Shown: piece after piece, positions 54,750 to 61,718 of the stretch
Position numbering within the stretch: the first letter of the stretch is position 1
Layout of the letters: each line of letters opens with the position of its first letter
From: Candidatus Peregrinibacteria bacterium
GTDB lineage: Bacteria; Patescibacteriota; Gracilibacteria; UBA1369; 2-02-FULL-48-14
Length of the DNA: 64,000 nt
Assembly (NCBI GenBank): GCA_018658105.1
Contig: JABHVW010000015.1
Span: forward strand, 1 to 64,000
Direction: 5' to 3'
Notes under the pieces: generated by a model
Told to the model about the DNA's origin: nothing
The model's database searches: none
What the model saw: only the letters and a program-made list of their open reading frames with translations
Made by a program: the position numbers and the translations under genes

Positions 54750-55883
54750 ATGTTCAAGCGACCTATCCTCACACTATTCTTTGCCTGGTTTGCGTTCGTA
54801 TCTACGATGCTAGTTGGGATTCTTACAAATGAATCTGTGCAGGTTTCGGTATTCAACAAACAGTTAGAGTGGCTATCTGGAAATATGTATGTGGCTGAGA
54901 TGAGAATTAATCCTGAAGGCTTTGATATGTTGGAGGGTTATGAGTTGTCTGATAATGCTTTTGTTGGGAAATATGGGACATGGAGTTTTTGCCAATATGA
55001 CTTGCCTGAAACTACTGAATATGATGTGGATTTGATTACTGTTGAAGTTGATGAACGGATTGAGAGTGGACAAATATTCATGGTAGACATGTTGTTTGAA
55101 AATACTGGGAATACTCGTTTATTTGCTGGTGACAGCGAGTGTTACGATATGCCAGAATTAAATGTTGGAACTCAAAATGCAACAGACCGAGCAAGTGTGT
55201 TTGGAAGTGAAGAATTTGCAATTTCTGGTTGGGATGGCGCGAATCGTATAAAGATGGTGAATGAATTTGCTGATCCGGGCGAGGAGTTTCATGTAATTTT
55301 TCAAAGTATTGCACCTGAACATGGTGATCATGCTGGAGATATTTATAGAGAATTTTTTCAACCTGTAATTGAAGGTGAAGGTTGGGTAGATGAGATGTTT
55401 GCATATGACATTGAAATCGGCACTCCAAGTCAAGAAATGAAAGATGATATTTTCTTTGTAAGTGACCTTGCAGTTCCTGCTTCATTGCTTTCGGGGAAAG
55501 AGCGGAATTTAGAAATCAACTTGGCTGAACAAAGGTTATATGCACAATTTGGAGATTTAAAAGTGTGGAGCATGGAAACATCTACTGGTGCATATGACAC
55601 GCCAACTCCGCGTGGAAATTATAAAATTTTGAACAAACAGGAGCTAAGAATTGGTGGCGCAGCGCCACATTACAGAATGCCGTTTTGGCAGGGTTGGAGA
55701 ACAGATGGATATGGAATTCATGGTTTGCCATACCTTGGTGCGAACGATGGTGGATGGTTTTGGAAAGAAGCGGAAAACCATATTGGGATACCTGTGAGCC
55801 ATGGATGTATTCGTACTCCTGATAGAGATGCAGAAACGCTGCATGGATTTACAGTGATTGGGACTCCGATGTTTATTTATTAG
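54750..55883 (+). CDS. L,D-transpeptidase (YkuD domain)
   Basis: 377 residues. An N-terminal membrane anchor (~6-24, ILTLFFAWFAFVSTMLVGI) precedes an uncharacterised domain (~30-240) and a YkuD catalytic domain (~250-377) beginning RNLEINLAEQRLYAQFGD, with TPTPRGNYKIL, YGIHGLPYLG and the catalytic SHGCIRTPDRDAETLHG (His-Gly-Cys-Ile-Arg). It would form 3-3 peptidoglycan cross-links or attach proteins to peptide stems at the outer face of the membrane. Confidence 0.93.
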   Translation: MFKRPILTLFFAWFAFVSTMLVGILTNESVQVSVFNKQLEWLSGNMYVAEMRINPEGFDMLEGYELSDNAFVGKYGTWSFCQYDLPETTEYDVDLITVEVDERIESGQIFMVDMLFENTGNTRLFAGDSECYDMPELNVGTQNATDRASVFGSEEFAISGWDGANRIKMVNEFADPGEEFHVIFQSIAPEHGDHAGDIYREFFQPVIEGEGWVDEMFAYDIEIGTPSQEMKDDIFFVSDLAVPASLLSGKERNLEINLAEQRLYAQFGDLKVWSMETSTGAYDTPTPRGNYKILNKQELRIGGAAPHYRMPFWQGWRTDGYGIHGLPYLGANDGGWFWKEAENHIGIPVSHGCIRTPDRDAETLHGFTVIGTPMFIY

Positions 55884-55910
55884 ATGTTAATTTCGTGATA
55901 GTCTGCGTGC

Positions 55911-57626
55911 ATGAAGAATCTTGCACATGAACTGAAGCCATTATTTGTAGAAGCTGTTGCGAAAGCTTTTCCGGAGCTTTCTGAGGCTGAGTTGGTTGAA
56001 ATAATTAGTGTGGAGGAGCCGCGTGAGGCGGGGCATGGTGATTTTGCTTGCCCGGTTGCTTTTCGTTTGGCGAAGATGCTTGGGAAAAATCCGGTAGAGA
56101 TTGGGAATGCGATAGTTGAGAATTTTCCGGAAGATTACAGAATTGGTGATGTTGAATTTTTGCTTCCTGGTTTTGTAAATGTACGGGTGAAAGTTTCTTA
56201 TTTAGAAGAAGTTTTGAAGCAACTTGAGACTGGATTTTCTTATGAAGGTGGGCCAGCGCGAAAGCGGCCTGTGATTGTTGAGTATCCGAGCACGAATGCT
56301 GCGAAACAGATGGGTGTTCATCATATTATTACGACTTTTTTAGGAGATGCTCTGGCGAATCTTTTTGATTTTATGGGCTATGAAGTGATGAGAATTAATC
56401 ATTTGGGGGATTGGGGGACGCATTTTGGAAAACTGATTTATGCGATTGAAACTTGGGGAGATAAAGCTGTGATTCACGCCGACCCGAACATGGAATTCAA
56501 TAAATTGTATGTGAAATTTAATGATGAAGCGGAAAAAAATCCTGAACTTTTGGATGAGGCGCGGGCGATTTTTAAATCTCTTGAAGAAGGTGATGAGCTC
56601 CGTTTGGCGATGTGGAATTGGATAGTGAAAGAGAGCACGGAGGATTTGGAGAAATTGCTGGCGCGGCTTGGTGTGGAGGTTGATATGCACATGGGTGAAA
56701 GTTTTTACCTGAAAATGATGGAGCCGATTGTTGAAGAGGGGATTAAGCGTGGGCTTTTTGTTGAAGGCGAGGGCGGATCTTTGATTTACGATATGGGCGA
56801 GGATCAGACTCCGGCGCTAATTAAGAAAAGTGATGGAACGACTTTGTATTTAACGCGAGATATTGCGACGATAAAATACAGGGTTGAAACTTGGAATCCG
56901 GCTACGATTTTGTATGTTGTGGATCATGCTCAGTCGCTGCATTTTAAACAGAATTTTGAGATTGCTCGTGCGCTTGGCACGGCGGATGACACAGATCTTG
57001 AGCATGTTGCTTTTGGGCGAATGCGTTTTGCTGATGGATCAATGAGTACGCGAAAAGGCACGGACATTAAACTGCCAGTGCTGCTGAATGAAGCCGCGAA
57101 GCGGGCTGCTGCACTTGCGGCCGAACGCGGCACGGAGTTGCCGCGTGAAGAGTTTGCTGCGATGGCTGAATTAATAGGGAAAAGCAGTGTGAAATATGGA
57201 GTTTTGAATCAAGATCGAGTGAAAGATATTATTTTTGAATGGGAAAAAGTTATCACTCTAGAAGGAAACTCTGCTCCTTATCTTTTATATTCATATGCAC
57301 GTGCGCATAATATTGTTGTAAAAGCTGGCGATGTGCCGCTGAGTGGTTTGCCAAAATTGACTGAAGAAGCTGAAATTGAATTAGTAAGGCATATGCTTAA
57401 ATTTCCAAATGCACTTGAGCGAGCTGTTAATGAGCGCAAGCCACATATGGTTTCGTTTTACCTTTATGAGCTTTGCCAAGAGTTCAACCGATTCTATGGG
57501 AAAGTACGCGTGATGGAAGCTGAGGAAGATGCGAAAAGAAGTCGCCTAATGTTGGTACATGCATTTATGCATCAGTTGAAAGCCGGACTGTCTATATTGG
57601 GGATTCCGGTGGTTGAGAGGATGTAA
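55911..57626 (+). CDS. argS: Arginyl-tRNA synthetase
   Basis: 571 residues, normal ArgRS length (550-590). Architecture: Add-1 N-terminal domain ~1-110, catalytic core from EYPSTNAAKQMGVHHIITTFLGDALANL, INHLGDWGTHFGKL, GGSLIYDMGED, the KMSKS-equivalent MSTRKGTDIKL and a C-terminal DALR anticodon domain ~450-571. The HIGH motif is not canonical: where other ArgRS have KPxHVGHLRST, this has KQMGVHHIITT, so the first His is Gly and the Gly is His. The KMSKS lysine of the typical loop is in place as RKG. Terminal codon follows with no terminator before the repeat region. Confidence 0.95.
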   Translation: MKNLAHELKPLFVEAVAKAFPELSEAELVEIISVEEPREAGHGDFACPVAFRLAKMLGKNPVEIGNAIVENFPEDYRIGDVEFLLPGFVNVRVKVSYLEEVLKQLETGFSYEGGPARKRPVIVEYPSTNAAKQMGVHHIITTFLGDALANLFDFMGYEVMRINHLGDWGTHFGKLIYAIETWGDKAVIHADPNMEFNKLYVKFNDEAEKNPELLDEARAIFKSLEEGDELRLAMWNWIVKESTEDLEKLLARLGVEVDMHMGESFYLKMMEPIVEEGIKRGLFVEGEGGSLIYDMGEDQTPALIKKSDGTTLYLTRDIATIKYRVETWNPATILYVVDHAQSLHFKQNFEIARALGTADDTDLEHVAFGRMRFADGSMSTRKGTDIKLPVLLNEAAKRAAALAAERGTELPREEFAAMAELIGKSSVKYGVLNQDRVKDIIFEWEKVITLEGNSAPYLLYSYARAHNIVVKAGDVPLSGLPKLTEEAEIELVRHMLKFPNALERAVNERKPHMVSFYLYELCQEFNRFYGKVRVMEAEEDAKRSRLMLVHAFMHQLKAGLSILGIPVVERM

Positions 57627-57633
57627 GTTAGTC

Positions 57634-57820
57634 ACGAAAGGGCACCGAAGGTTCCCTCTCGTGTGCTCTCCCTCCCAGCTGTTGTTCGTCTAAATGTGTT
57701 CGCTATAGCTCGTCTTTTTTTGACGTCGGGGCCCACAAGACCCACCGAAAAAAGACTACGAACGCTCTCAAATTTCTCCTCACGTTTTTTACGAAAGGGC
57801 ACCGAAGGTTCCCTCTCGTG
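57634..57820. repeat. Identical 30-bp direct repeat (two copies)
   Basis: ACGAAAGGGCACCGAAGGTT-plus-ten-bases occurs identically at 57634-57663 and 57791-57820. Each copy is itself an imperfect hairpin. The copies are 157 bp apart and bracket the GC-headed inverted repeat. Confidence 0.8.
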
Positions 57821-57981
57821 GGCTCCGAAAACGTTTCAGTTTTTATTCAGGACTTTCAAATTTTACTTTGATAAGCTTTTTGGTATCCGGGTTCTGGGGC
57901 TAGCAATTGGCTTGCACGACACCTTAGTCTCTTTTATTTTACTTGTTTTTCGCCTTTTTGGCAATACACATCAACTTCCCC

Positions 57982-58010
57982 TTGCCCTTATTGGCTGCTT
58001 TTCATAGACT
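57982..58010 (+). promoter_or_regulatory. tRNA-Ser(GCT) promoter
   Basis: -35 TTGCCC (57982-57987), a 17-bp spacer and -10 TAGACT (58005-58010), leaving a ~25-nt leader before the mature tRNA at 58042. Confidence 0.55.
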
Positions 58011-58041
58011 GTGGTGGCTTTGCGTTTAGGCGCGGCAATGC

Positions 58042-58133
58042 GGAGAGGTGGCTGAGTGGTCGAAAGCGGCACCCTGCTAAGGTGTTAGTCTGAGCAATCG
58101 GGCTCGAGGGTTCGAATCCCTCCCTCTCCGCCA
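58042..58133 (+). tRNA. tRNA-Ser (anticodon GCT)
   Basis: 92-nt class II tRNA: acceptor GGAGAGG / CCTCTCC, anticodon loop CTGCTAA giving GCT, a long variable arm (TTAGTCTGAGCAATCGGGCTC), T arm GAGGGTTCGAATCCCTC, discriminator G and encoded CCA. Decodes AGC/AGU. Confidence 0.95.
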
Positions 58134-58182
58134 GTTAATCATGAAGGGTAAGCTCGAGTATTTATGATATTTAATGGTGCTA

Positions 58183-58210
58183 TTGACAAAATTAGAAAAG
58201 GTGCTAGACT
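58183..58210 (+). promoter_or_regulatory. Promoter of the 232-residue exported protein
   Basis: Consensus -35 TTGACA (58183-58188), a 16-bp spacer and -10 TAGACT (58205-58210), giving a short leader before the ATG at 58235. Confidence 0.6.
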
Positions 58211-58234
58211 GTGCATATATTAATAAATACCCTC

Positions 58235-58933
58235 ATGCCAAAAGAATCAATAACAGGATCGAATGCACTTGTAAGCCTTACTAATGCTGTACCGAAAAAT
58301 GTGACTCGTTTGGCAGCTGTTGCTGCTACTTTTACCGGTCTACTTGGTGGAGTTGCTTTCGCTGATCCAATTAAGCCAAGTGAAATGAGAAATGCTTGGC
58401 CTAAGCCTGAGGAGGTTCTTTTTTGCGAGAAAGAAGAAAATAAAAAACTCGATAAATGCCGTCCGGTTGGAAGAACCATGCCAACTGAAGCAAATATTAT
58501 ACATCGAGAAGGGGCCGTTGTGGCACCTGCACGAAGAACGCGAACTATAACGTATGGAAATTCGGAGCAATCAACGGCTGAAGCGCCTGAACCAAGCTCA
58601 GAAGCAGCTCCACGACCTGCGGCAGTTGCACCTGTGCGAAGAGTAACAACGCGACCTAAAAGGACTATTAGTGGTCCTGGGTCATCTGTGCAAGCAGTGG
58701 ATGTAAGTGTTAAAACATTTAACCCGAAAAAAGAGTACTCTATGGAATGGTTGGTGCATTTATGCAAAGGTGATGGCTGCAACCTAAATGACGGATTTTC
58801 TGGCTTTGCACAGGGAAAAACTTGGCGTGAGTTTCAGAATTTTCTTACACAGAAAGGATACGGAGATTGTTTCAATGAAGTTTCTGCTGATCGAGTAAAT
58901 GTTGTTGGATGTACTTTAGAATACATGAAATAG
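58235..58933 (+). CDS. Exported or membrane-linked protein, function unknown
   Basis: 232 residues from MPKESITGSNALVS; a GTG 24 bp upstream (58211) is the track's start. One hydrophobic stretch at ~23-47 (RLAAVAATFTGLLGGVAFA-D) ends like a signal peptide. The middle (~90-165) is a disordered Arg/Pro/Ala-rich spacer (APEPSSEAAPRPAAVAPVRRVTTRPKR), and the C-terminal ~60 residues form a compact domain with four cysteines (HLCKGDGCNL, YGDCFNEV, VVGCTLEY) likely paired. No family recognised. Confidence 0.72.
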   Translation: MPKESITGSNALVSLTNAVPKNVTRLAAVAATFTGLLGGVAFADPIKPSEMRNAWPKPEEVLFCEKEENKKLDKCRPVGRTMPTEANIIHREGAVVAPARRTRTITYGNSEQSTAEAPEPSSEAAPRPAAVAPVRRVTTRPKRTISGPGSSVQAVDVSVKTFNPKKEYSMEWLVHLCKGDGCNLNDGFSGFAQGKTWREFQNFLTQKGYGDCFNEVSADRVNVVGCTLEYMK

Positions 58934-59020
58934 AGGTTGGTGAAGGGCAAGTGAAGGCTTTTTGACGTAGTTGATTAATATGCTAAAGTGAGCCTGTAAT
59001 AAGCCCTTAACCAAGCTAAT

Positions 59021-59371
59021 ATGGGAGACCTAGATGGAATTAAAAGAGTAGCTGAGCCAGAATCTGCGACGAATGACAGAGACAGAGGAATTGCTGAAAG
59101 ACTTGGAAGGTTATTGGCTGTAGAAGTCGCAAGTGTTACTGAGGCTATTAATGGAGTACATGGCAATCTTGATAGATTGGCACGCTCCCTTGACGGTGTT
59201 GAAGGCACCATCGCTGACATTACATCTACATCAGAAAGGTCTAGACCTGCCAATCTTCATATTGAAGGTGGGCACTTGGGGAGTGACCGAGAACGATGGC
59301 AATCAAGTGGATGGAGCATGCAAGATGACAGGACTATTAACGCAACGGTCTACGATCCAGATGATTACTAA
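59021..59371 (+). CDS. Small hydrophilic protein, function unknown
   Basis: 116 residues, no hydrophobic segment. The centre (~25-75, LLAVEVASVTEAINGVHGNLDRLARSLDGVEGTIADITS) is a likely helical coiled coil with heptad-like spacing; the C-terminal part is polar. A promoter-like TTGACG (58962-58967), 16-bp spacer and TAAAGT (58984-58989) lie upstream. It could be spurious, but coding bias and promoter favour a real gene. Confidence 0.55.
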   Translation: MGDLDGIKRVAEPESATNDRDRGIAERLGRLLAVEVASVTEAINGVHGNLDRLARSLDGVEGTIADITSTSERSRPANLHIEGGHLGSDRERWQSSGWSMQDDRTINATVYDPDDY

Positions 59372-59462
59372 AACACTTCTAGTTTAAGCCAAATTTCTGT
59401 CAACTTGTAAAGCTTACAGAGGTGACGTAGAATACTGACAACGTCACTAACCCACCCTTTTT

Positions 59463-59876
59463 ATGGAAATTTACGTTAATTATATAGCAGTGATTCTTTC
59501 TGCTGTTGCAGCAATGATCATTGGATCAATTTGGTATTCGCCTTTAGTTTTTGGTAAAGCTTGGATGAAGCTTGCCGGAGTTAAGGAGCCAAAAAAAGAT
59601 GAGGCAAACAAGCAAATGCTGAAGGGCATGGGGCTTGGCCTTGTGACCATGCTAGTTATGGCATATGTACTTGCTCGATTCATGGACATTATGGTCGTGG
59701 TAGATAGCAATGGTGCGCTTGAAATGTCTCTATGGCTTTGGCTTGGATTCATGCTTCCTTTGACTCTTGGGTCTTTTCTGTGGGAAGGAAAAGATGTTAA
59801 ATTGTCATTTTTAAATGCAGCATACTGGCTTGTAACTCTTGAAGTTATGGCTTTGATTCTTGTGAACATGCTTTAG
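59463..59876 (+). CDS. DUF1761 membrane protein
   Basis: 137 residues. DUF1761 proteins are small bacterial membrane proteins of unknown function. Four hydrophobic helices are visible (~6-25, ~55-75, ~88-105, ~118-135), with the family's early IGSIWYSPLVFGKAWMKLAG block after the first. A promoter fits upstream (TTGTAA 59405-59410, 17 bp, TAGAAT 59428-59433). The stop codon is the first base block of the inverted repeat that follows. Confidence 0.85.
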   Translation: MEIYVNYIAVILSAVAAMIIGSIWYSPLVFGKAWMKLAGVKEPKKDEANKQMLKGMGLGLVTMLVMAYVLARFMDIMVVVDSNGALEMSLWLWLGFMLPLTLGSFLWEGKDVKLSFLNAAYWLVTLEVMALILVNML

Positions 59877-59963
59877 ATTTTTACGTGACCTGCCTCATCG
59901 GAGCGGGTGGCCCGGGAACACTTCGTTTCCTGCCCCGGCTTCTTCGGCAGTCACATAAAAATC
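59876..59963. repeat. 88-bp inverted repeat with GC-rich head
   Basis: Outer arms GATTTTTACGTGACCTGCC and (inverted) GATTTTTATGTGACTGCC pair almost fully, with one bulged C; the head contains GAGCGGGTGGCCCGGG and GCCCCGGC. It starts at the DUF1761 stop and lies in the spacer to the convergent TPM gene. T before and A after the stem are opposite to a standard terminator for both strands. Confidence 0.7.
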
Positions 59964-60013
59964 AGTAAAGGCCTCGGAAACACTGCGCTTTCTACTCGAC
60001 CCCCTTGAAAAAC

Positions 60014-60886
60014 CTAGAAGCCGCCGCTTGCGCCACCGCCGCCGAATCCTCCACCACCGAAGCCGCCAAATCCGCCTGAGCTTCCGCCGCCGTAGCGGCC
60101 TCCACCTGTTAAAAAGCCTGAACGATATTTTTTGCCGAGCTTTTTGTAGAAATATTTTGAGAGTATGAAGTCAATGAAAAGGCCGGCAAATGCTCCGATA
60201 GCTGCGCTGAATAAAGTGAAAGAGGCTACTAGCGCGATTGCTAGGCCGAAGAGGCCGCCGAGCCACCAGGCTTTTGTATCTGCGAGCCAGCTAAAGAAAA
60301 GCCAAACAAAGGGCATGAAAATGAAAAATAATGTTGCTAGTAAAGATAATTCATCTGGGTTTGACTGCGCTAATTCTTCAAGGTTAAATTCTTCGCCGCG
60401 AGCCAGAATTTCTAGCTGAGCAATTCCTTCGAGCACCCCAGTGTTGTAGTCATCTTCTGCAAGATGTGGGGCGATTGAGTGGTTTAAAATTAGATTGGAC
60501 TGAAGGTCTGTTATTGCGCCTTCGAGTCCGCGGCCAATTTCTAGCCGAATTAAGCGCTCATTTGGTGCGATTAGGAATACTACTCCATTATCGAACTCCT
60601 CTTGGCCAACGCCCCAAGTACGGCCGATTTCTAGGGCAAATTTTTCTACGGGATAGCCTTGCAAGTCTGGGACTGTTACTACAACAATTTGTGTGCTGGT
60701 ATCTGTCTGAAGAGTGCCAAGTTGAAGCTCCAGCTGTAATTCTGTTTCTACATCAAGGACTTCTGCTTGATCGAGGACGTAGCCGTTTGGTGCGGCTGGA
60801 ACGATCAGTTCAGCAAAAGCAAGCGGGGCGAGCGCGGTTAGCGCGAGCCCCATGAGAATAATTTGAACTAATTTCTTTTTTAACAT
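60014..60886 (-). CDS. TPM-domain protein (YgcG family)
   Basis: 290 residues. Signal peptide ~5-25, TPM domain ~30-150 (YVLDQAEVLDVETELQLELQLGTLQTDTSTQIVVVTVPDLQGYPVEKFALEIGRTWGVG), two membrane helices (~185-230) and a C-terminal Gly/Phe-rich tail (GGFGGGGFGGGGASGGF). TPM-domain proteins with a GGFGGG tail accompany LemA in many bacteria and some bind the membrane repair/PSII-assembly fold; function here unknown. Its start overlaps the lemA stop (TAATG). Confidence 0.88.
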   Translation of the reverse strand: MLKKKLVQIILMGLALTALAPLAFAELIVPAAPNGYVLDQAEVLDVETELQLELQLGTLQTDTSTQIVVVTVPDLQGYPVEKFALEIGRTWGVGQEEFDNGVVFLIAPNERLIRLEIGRGLEGAITDLQSNLILNHSIAPHLAEDDYNTGVLEGIAQLEILARGEEFNLEELAQSNPDELSLLATLFFIFMPFVWLFFSWLADTKAWWLGGLFGLAIALVASFTLFSAAIGAFAGLFIDFILSKYFYKKLGKKYRSGFLTGGGRYGGGSSGGFGGFGGGGFGGGGASGGF

Positions 60887-61482
60887 TAACGACTGAAATC
60901 AAATTCTACTTCTGGTGCAATTTCTGAGCCTTCTTCTGACTCGAATAAAATGTGTTCATTGAAGCTAAACATTGCTGCAACAATATTTGTTGGCACTTGC
61001 CTCACTGATTTGTTGTAATCTGTTACATCTGCATTGTAGTCATCTCTGGAAACAGAAACTCGATTTTCAGTTCCTTCAAGTTGAGCCTGAAGACTTAAAA
61101 AGTTTTCTGAAGATTTAAGGTCTGGATAATTTTCAACAGTCACTAGCAATCTTGAAATTGCTGAATCAAAAGAGGATGATGCCTCCATTTGCTCTGTAAT
61201 TGTTGATGTGTCGTTTTGAGAACCCAACCAATTTGTTCTAGCTTCAGTAACTCCCATAAGCACAGAAGACTCAAAATCTGCAGAGCCTTGAACCGTTGCA
61301 ATAAGCTGCGGGATTAAATCTGAGCGTCTTTGGTATTGAGTTTGAACCTCTGACCAACCAAGCTCTACCTCTGCATCTAGCCTGATCAAACTATTGTATT
61401 GGCCACCTAGCCAACCTGCTAAAGCTATGAGAAGTGCAATAATAATAAACCAAACTGGTACCTTGAGTCGTGATTTTGCCAT
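60886..61482 (-). CDS. lemA: LemA family protein
   Basis: 198 residues. An N-terminal membrane helix (~6-25, VPVWFIIIALLIALAGWLGG) followed by the LemA four-helix domain (~28-185) with YNSLIRLDAEVELGWSEVQTQYQRRSDLIPQLIATVQG, the signature block. LemA is a membrane-associated protein of unknown biochemistry, co-occurring with TPM proteins. Start follows TTTAAC-TTTCCACT. Confidence 0.93.
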   Translation of the reverse strand: MAKSRLKVPVWFIIIALLIALAGWLGGQYNSLIRLDAEVELGWSEVQTQYQRRSDLIPQLIATVQGSADFESSVLMGVTEARTNWLGSQNDTSTITEQMEASSSFDSAISRLLVTVENYPDLKSSENFLSLQAQLEGTENRVSVSRDDYNADVTDYNKSVRQVPTNIVAAMFSFNEHILFESEEGSEIAPEVEFDFSR

Positions 61483-61676
61483 AGTGGAAAGTTAAAGTGT
61501 GCACATGTTAACGCAAGAACTTGAAAAATTCCATTGAAATCCGCGGCGTGTAGCGTTAGGCTGTTCGAGCCCTATTAAAATGGGTATTCACCAATAAAAT
61601 ATGAATCTTTTCCGTTCTCACATCGTTGATGCTCCTCGAAGTAGCAATTTGCTACTCCCTTGTCGCACCGCCTTGT

Positions 61677-61706
61677 TTGAACGAAAAATCTTCTATTTTT
61701 TATAAG
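61677..61706 (+). promoter_or_regulatory. tRNA-Ser(TGA) promoter
   Basis: -35 TTGAAC (61677-61682), 18-bp spacer and -10 TATAAG (61701-61706). The leader contains a hairpin AGCCCT / AGGGCT (61711-61716, 61724-61729) ahead of the tRNA. Confidence 0.6.
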
Positions 61707-61718
61707 GTTCAGCCCTTT

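Larger units (their letters stand above)
57627..58041. other. Gene-free region with a duplicated hairpin and a third hairpin
   Basis: About 415 bp between argS and tRNA-Ser with no credible gene; the 114-residue ORF (57663-58007) has no start signal and looks spurious. It holds two identical 30-bp copies of ACGAAAGGGC...CTCTCGTG (57634-57663, 57791-57820), each able to form a hairpin (ACGA/TCGT, AGGG/CCCT), and a third inverted repeat GTCTTTTTT / AAAAAAGAC (57712-57720, 57748-57756) with a GC-rich head. Confidence 0.6.

Noticed and set aside
57663-58007. 114-residue ORF between argS and tRNA-Ser
   Set aside because: Lies over hairpin repeats, no start signal, improbable composition; spacer better explained by repeats.
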